DNA from: Prevotella sp. UBA2850
Lineage (GTDB): Bacteria; Bacteroidota; Bacteroidia; Bacteroidales; Bacteroidaceae
Direction of reading: 5' to 3'
Assembly (NCBI GenBank): GCA_002350805.1
Contig: DEFO01000026.1
Coordinates: 23,515-33,258, forward strand
Length of the DNA: 9,744 bases
The notes under the pieces are model-generated. The model saw only the letters and a list, made by a program, of their open reading frames with translations, did not search any database and was not told the DNA's origin. Shown here in pieces: positions 5,347 to 9,744 of this stretch (within the stretch, counting starts at the first letter, position 1; every line of letters begins with the position of its first letter). The position numbers and the translations under genes are program-made.

Positions 5347-8300
5347 TTACTTAACCAATACTTTCACTCCATTCACCACGTAAACTCCGGCAGGAACATT
5401 TACCGTACGGGTCTCGCCAGCCTTCAGGACCACTGTGTTGGCATTCTGGCCTGCGGCAGAGAAGATGCGATAGGTGCCTGCAGCACCAGCAGTGATGGTG
5501 ATGGTGCCATCGCCTGCGGCTATACCAGAGTAGTTCTTCTTCTCGATGTCAACGATACCAGTGGTATTGTTCTCGCCTTCTACGAAGTACATAAAGCCAA
5601 CCTTGGCACTACCAGGAGAGGTCACCTCATAAACCGAACGGAACGGCAAGAGATCCACAGTCTTATATGCATCCTTCAACTCAACTGAAGAGTAGAATCC
5701 ACCATTTGCGAAGTAGAAAGTCCTAGGACTTCCCTTCGGAATCTTAAATCCACTGAACGAACCCTTATGACTGAAGGTGTACTCACTCGGTTTACCTTCC
5801 TTGTCCGTCAGATTACCAGTAGAAGTAATCGTTGTAGCCGAGAACAGGGAGTTGCCGCTCTTTGCATCATCTGGTGTAGCAATAATTACCGCTCCCTTTT
5901 GGTTGACTGTAAACACACCATCTTTACCTTTATTCTCCATGACATGAAGTGCATAAGGTGTATTTGCTTCTACTTTCTCTGCATTTGTCTTCGAGAAGAA
6001 CGCCACAGGACCATAGTTATAGTAACTATCACTGGTGGCTTCATTCTCATTCATCTGCAAGAACTCTAACGTTCCATAGTCATCTGCATGCTGGCCATTC
6101 ACCAACGCAATCTCGAACGGCAAAATGATTGTTGCATAAGTCTCGTCCGTATATGTGCTCTTGGTAATCTGACGAGTATACTTAGCTGACTTGGCTGCAT
6201 CTACCTGAATACCATACTTTGCATAGAACGGATTCTTGTCGGTCAGCACGATGTCGTTGGCACCGCGGAAGATCGGGGTCTCTCCGTATTGAGCAATCGT
6301 ATTGTATGCGAAGTTGTCATCACTACTGGTAGAGCCGTATGGCAGATAGATCAGCGCATTTGCAGCAAGACCTTGCTTCAATTCACTCAGTTTGTGAGTA
6401 GTAGTGGTTCCTCCAGAGGTAGTCTGATTCTCCACAATATTCATCAGGTTACTACCGTCAATATACAGAATCTGGCCCAAGCTGGAAGGACTGTTAACAC
6501 CATCACCTTCTGTCAAAGCACTTGTAATCTGATTCTTGATCTGACTCACTGTCACATATCCGCTATGTTTACCCTGGTCATCCGTCACTGACTCAGTCGT
6601 GACCCTCAATCCAAACATGGCATCAGTCTTGTACGCATTGTTGGCACTGTAGAAAGTCTTATCCTTATCATACACCTTCTCCCAGGCAAATACGGGTGCA
6701 TATGTCTTCTTTTTCATATCTATTGTCATCTCATAGTATGCGTAATAGACATGCTGGATAGCCGTTGTCGGAGCGATGTTGTAACGAGTCTCATCGCTGG
6801 TGAACAGATAAGCAGTCTTTGTCGTGCCGTTGGTCATCTCAGCCTGACTGAACTCAAAGTCTGTGAATGCACCACCTGCATCTTCATAGAGATCCACGCT
6901 GAACGGATTCTCCTTATAGTAACCACCTTGAGTAGCTACCGTTGCAGCATTGTTGAATGTGTATGCCCTGTTTCCCGGCTTCACACATTTGACCTTAGTA
7001 GTGTAGTCCGCACCTTCATCACGATCATACACATTATCTGCCGTCAGGGCGTATGGTGACCCTAAGAAGAAGTAACGGCCGTGCTTCGTTGAAGATGTTT
7101 CGTTGTAATAAGTCTCATCACCATACTTGCTGTAGAGGTTCTCGAAGGTGAACTGGGCGGGGAACGTGAAATCCTCCGGCACATAGAAAGTGAATTTACC
7201 GCCGCGTACGGAGAAGTCGGTAGCTGTGAACTGCTGTGTCAGTTTACCGCCGTTATTAGTGCCCTTCTCCTGGCAAACGATATCGATATGGTCGATATAC
7301 GGATCAAGGGCCTGCAACGTCAGATGTCCATTGATAAGACCTGTACCGACAATACCAATCTTGATGGCATCGTTGTTATAAGGAATGGTTGTATAATTAC
7401 TGACGTCTATACTTCCACCACTTCCTTCAACGACTCTTTCCGCTATTACTTTTGTACCGGTCGGGTCATAGATTCTGAGAGTATATTTACCGGTGGCACC
7501 ACCTCCGGCAGGAGTCTGCTCGTCATAATAAGACATGTTAGCTTCGCTCTCAGTAATGACAGCAGAACGAATGATACGAGGCACGTCTGTGGGATTACCA
7601 TCTTCATCTTCTTCATAAACGATCTGTTCATTACCGTCATCATCTATATAAGTAGCGATTTTTTCTTCCCAACCGATATACTGAGTTGGATAATTTTTTC
7701 TGCGAATCTGGTCGTTATCAACTTCGAAAGTACCGGCATCTGCACTCGGTTTCTCAGTTACAACGTTGATCTTACCATCATCACCAACTTCAAGATAGTA
7801 CATCAGCGACGAAGTGCCCCAGAAAATATATCCATCCTCGTCGATTCTCCACACAGTTTGATAGGTCCAGTTATACTCTCCACTGTAGTAGTTCAAACCG
7901 TATATACCATCTTGTCCCTCTCCATGTCCTTTTGATTCATATCGGATATAGAATGTTGCCGGGTAATAAGTATGATCTGTACCGGCTGCATAGTCGAAGG
8001 TGGCGCCGACGATACGGTAGCCGATAGGATCCCTATGAGTGTTTGTGCCTGTACCCGAAGTTACCCATATAGGAGTCTCAAGGTAATAGATAGCCTCACC
8101 CGTCTCTGTAGGATGGCCATGCTTACTTGATTCAAGCTTGAAGTAGTTACCCGCCGACGAAATGGAGCCAGACTGATATTTTACTATATTACCAGCAGTA
8201 CCGTCAAAGCCGTTGTCAGTTACATTTTCTACAGACCCATCCTCATATAAAGTAAGATTGGCATTAAGGTCGTAAATCGTACCATCATAGCTGACACGTG

Positions 8301-9147
8301 TTGTTCCATTATCCGTTCGTCTTGTAAGTTGTCCATAGTCCATCTTGCTAGTGGTGAACGAGATATCTACGGCACTCCGTTCGGTTGCGGATGTGGTCGG
8401 GGTTACAGGGGCATAGTCTGCCTCAGCCGTGAATAAAAGCTCAACATAATCAAGCTGAATGAATGCACGTGCTCGCACTGAACGATCTGTAGCTAACTTA
8501 AAATATAACACATTACCCATGTCCGTATCATTCTGGCTGGTACGGCCTATGGTGTACTTTGTTGTAGTACCTTGGCCTATATCACCACGATAGGATGTAA
8601 TGTTTTGAGTGGTAGTATTAGTGGTAGTCCTGTATGTAAAACTACTATTGGTCTCACCGAAGGATATTGACCTAGATGTTTCGTTAACATTAGGGTTTCC
8701 CCACCAATCAGTGGGGGCTCCGTTGGGACCACTAATTCTATGAAACTGGATCGTATAGCCCGTTATACGATAACCCTTAGGAAGGGAAATGGTTAAATAT
8801 GTGTTCATATTGTAACCTTCACCAAGTTGGAGGCATTTACCATCAGCGCTTGCAAAGATATCATTTGCAGGATTCTCCAACTGGCCGTTGGCATTAGTAC
8901 CACTATTGTTATCACTGTCACCCGTGGTCATGGTCAGTGCCAACTGATTATGCTTCCATGTGGCAAAGCCATTCCAGCTGTAAAAAGTATCACCGCCAGT
9001 CGACTTTCTGGCAGGCAGCATGCTGCCGTTGCCCGGATGCACGGTCACGTTCTGTGCCAGCGTGTTGGTGACGCCGGCCACAAGCAATAGCAAGAGCAAC
9101 ATCCATCTGCTCCTACTTTTCGAATTGAATGTAAACATTTTTTTCAT
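5347..9147 (-). CDS. Large secreted protein with T9SS (Por) C-terminal sorting domain, function unknown
   Basis: Protein of 1266 residues. A Sec signal peptide (MKKMFTFNSKSRSR, then a leucine-rich core 16-23) is probably cut after Ala31 in TLA-QN. Residues 32-240 look like a beta-sandwich domain (SWNGFATWKHNQ near the start; ITGYTIQF; FIQLDYVELLFTA at the end). The middle is Tyr-, Thr- and Asn-rich with an acidic insert (YIDDDGNEQIVYEEDEDGN) near 500-520. The C-terminus, about 1197-1266, fits a type A T9SS sorting domain: GTYRIFSAAGQNANTVVLKAG, in part, then VPAGVYVVNGVKVLVK. So it should cross the outer membrane and be released or anchored. I see no catalytic motif, and adhesin or glycan-binding roles are only guesses. 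The start ATG at 9147 precedes a lysine-rich n-region; the ATG at 9138 would keep the signal. It is first in the operon, behind a ~450-base leader. Confidence 0.93.
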   Translation of the reverse strand: MKKMFTFNSKSRSRWMLLLLLLVAGVTNTLAQNVTVHPGNGSMLPARKSTGGDTFYSWNGFATWKHNQLALTMTTGDSDNNSGTNANGQLENPANDIFASADGKCLQLGEGYNMNTYLTISLPKGYRITGYTIQFHRISGPNGAPTDWWGNPNVNETSRSISFGETNSSFTYRTTTNTTTQNITSYRGDIGQGTTTKYTIGRTSQNDTDMGNVLYFKLATDRSVRARAFIQLDYVELLFTAEADYAPVTPTTSATERSAVDISFTTSKMDYGQLTRRTDNGTTRVSYDGTIYDLNANLTLYEDGSVENVTDNGFDGTAGNIVKYQSGSISSAGNYFKLESSKHGHPTETGEAIYYLETPIWVTSGTGTNTHRDPIGYRIVGATFDYAAGTDHTYYPATFYIRYESKGHGEGQDGIYGLNYYSGEYNWTYQTVWRIDEDGYIFWGTSSLMYYLEVGDDGKINVVTEKPSADAGTFEVDNDQIRRKNYPTQYIGWEEKIATYIDDDGNEQIVYEEDEDGNPTDVPRIIRSAVITESEANMSYYDEQTPAGGGATGKYTLRIYDPTGTKVIAERVVEGSGGSIDVSNYTTIPYNNDAIKIGIVGTGLINGHLTLQALDPYIDHIDIVCQEKGTNNGGKLTQQFTATDFSVRGGKFTFYVPEDFTFPAQFTFENLYSKYGDETYYNETSSTKHGRYFFLGSPYALTADNVYDRDEGADYTTKVKCVKPGNRAYTFNNAATVATQGGYYKENPFSVDLYEDAGGAFTDFEFSQAEMTNGTTKTAYLFTSDETRYNIAPTTAIQHVYYAYYEMTIDMKKKTYAPVFAWEKVYDKDKTFYSANNAYKTDAMFGLRVTTESVTDDQGKHSGYVTVSQIKNQITSALTEGDGVNSPSSLGQILYIDGSNLMNIVENQTTSGGTTTTHKLSELKQGLAANALIYLPYGSTSSDDNFAYNTIAQYGETPIFRGANDIVLTDKNPFYAKYGIQVDAAKSAKYTRQITKSTYTDETYATIILPFEIALVNGQHADDYGTLEFLQMNENEATSDSYYNYGPVAFFSKTNAEKVEANTPYALHVMENKGKDGVFTVNQKGAVIIATPDDAKSGNSLFSATTITSTGNLTDKEGKPSEYTFSHKGSFSGFKIPKGSPRTFYFANGGFYSSVELKDAYKTVDLLPFRSVYEVTSPGSAKVGFMYFVEGENNTTGIVDIEKKNYSGIAAGDGTITITAGAAGTYRIFSAAGQNANTVVLKAGETRTVNVPAGVYVVNGVKVLVK

Positions 9148-9159
9148 GTTAAAAATTTA

Positions 9160-9542
9160 TTATAGTTCAATTTTAATTATATTCTTCTTCAGTGCTCCTT
9201 TATTAAATCGGAGAATGTGAATCCCTCAAATGTACCATTTTAAATATAATAAGGTATAAGGAATTGTAACTCTAGTTAGTCTGACTGCAAACAACCCTTA
9301 GGGCGGTAGGTTGACACCTTAATCAGTCATCAGAGGCACCTTGAGGCTTCCATGGCCTTACTGGTGAAGACTTTTAGGAAGAAATGCTAGAAGTTTAGAT
9401 TCTCCCATCAATTCATTAACGGCCGTTATGCGCCTCAACGCACACAACCAATGAGGGCTTACGACCCTGACGGATTTCTCACATGTCCTGTTTCGATTCG
9501 TTCAATTTTACTTGTATTCTCATTACGAAATTATAGTTCAAT
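9160..9542. repeat. Short direct repeats bracketing the leader
   Basis: ATTATAGTTCAAT occurs at 9159-9171 and 9530-9542 in the same orientation. A second pair, GTTCAATTTTAATTATATTCT (first 20 bases and on, from 9165) and its copy from 9500, agrees at 19 of 21 bases. The two families overlap at the 9165 copy. They may be regulator sites, remnants of a duplication or recombination sites. Confidence 0.55.
9227..9234 (-). promoter_or_regulatory. Possible internal -7 promoter box
   Basis: TACATTTG on the minus strand (9234-9227) matches TAnnTTTG exactly, about 80 bases before the ATG at 9147. No TTTG-like box lies 19-21 bases upstream, so it may be a secondary start or chance in AT-rich DNA. Confidence 0.3.
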
Positions 9543-9601
9543 GCTACAAGAAGCTGTTTTTACGCCAGCGCATGGCAATACAAACTCCTCATATTTCCTT
9601 G

Positions 9602-9633
9602 CAAAATTAATATTTTTTTCTATTCCATCCAAT
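9602..9633 (-). promoter_or_regulatory. Candidate promoter for the secreted-protein operon or a leader RNA
   Basis: On the minus strand ATTG (9633-9630), a 20-base spacer and TAATTTTG (9609-9602) fit the Bacteroidetes pattern, with an exact -7 box identical to the one before the nitroreductase gene. The next minus-strand gene starts 455 bases downstream, so it either drives a long leader or a separate small RNA. Confidence 0.5.
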
Positions 9634-9744
9634 ATTTTCTAAGACAAATGGCATACTTTAAACATAATTTAACAAATTAATACCCCCCCAAGATGGAGGC
9701 AGGGGCGCTTGTTATGTCCTTTCAGTCCATGATTTTTGTCACGA
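9634..9744. other. Unassigned right edge
   Basis: AT-rich sequence, a C7 run at 9683-9689, then about 55 bases of mixed composition. One minus-strand frame is open from the edge to a TAA near 9669 (about 24 codons, ending HLGGVLIC) and could be the tail of a gene outside the window. A plus-strand ATG at 9714 also reads open to the edge. Neither is long enough to call. Confidence 0.2.

Larger units (their letters stand above)
9148..9601 (-). promoter_or_regulatory. Long, possibly structured 5' leader of the secreted-protein operon
   Basis: No convincing ORF lies here, although a promoter sits at the distal end, which implies a leader of about 450 bases. In minus-strand sense the segment can fold into several stems. 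CAACC (minus 9313-9309) pairs with GGTTG (9296-9292). GGGAGAA can pair with TTCTTCC around 9407 and 9374. GTTGTGTGCG can pair with CGCATAAC near 9448-9425, which competes with the palindrome TAACGGCCGTTA at 9416-9427. A purine-rich AAAGGAG lies about 45 bases before the ATG, too far to serve as its ribosome site. I do not recognise a known riboswitch, tmRNA, 6S, SRP or RNase P RNA. Confidence 0.4.

Noticed and set aside
7288..7935. Plus-strand ORF of 215 codons
   Set aside because: Lies entirely inside the 1266-codon secreted-protein gene on the other strand and shows no recognisable domain.

Overview
The window looks like chromosomal DNA of a Bacteroidales bacterium, most likely Prevotella/Segatella. 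Three things point there: Bacteroidetes-type promoter boxes (TAnnTTTG at -7) ahead of several genes with no strong Shine-Dalgarno sites; a large secreted protein ending in a type IX secretion (T9SS) C-terminal sorting domain; and a tyrosine recombinase of the typical Bacteroidetes kind. No phage, conjugation or CRISPR genes are visible.

Layout. (1) 1-1343, minus: 5' part of an adenosylcobalamin-dependent (class II) ribonucleotide reductase gene, running off the left edge. (2) 1344-1480: divergent promoters. (3) 1481-2218, plus: NfsA-like FMN nitroreductase. (4) 2219-2637: 419 bases without a gene, packed with inverted repeats. (5) 2638-3648, plus: orphan tyrosine recombinase, reading out of that palindrome-rich stretch; it lacks the usual first catalytic arginine. 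(6) 3649-4198: a mosaic repeat element of heptamers, five small GC hairpins and long inverted repeats, then a bidirectional terminator. (7) 9147-4199, minus: a likely three-gene operon reading from right to left: a 1266-residue T9SS-exported protein, a 60-residue acidic peptide after 21 bases, and a 271-residue lipoprotein after 128 bases that hold two strong hairpins. (8) 9148-9744: an apparent ~450-base 5' leader of that operon with a good promoter at its distal end, possible RNA structure and short direct repeats. Nothing certain is coded in the last ~85 bases.

How the parts may work together. The first two genes are housekeeping or redox genes (dNTP synthesis; FMN/NAD(P)H reduction). The right half is a surface or secretion locus of unknown function. 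The most notable non-coding signal is an 11-base word, TATAGTTCAAT, found four times: twice as an inverted pair just upstream of the recombinase, and twice as a direct pair bracketing the leader of the secreted-protein operon. This could mean that the recombinase acts on sites at the operon leader, or that both share a regulator. That link is inference only. I found no clear, previously undescribed system beyond these candidates.
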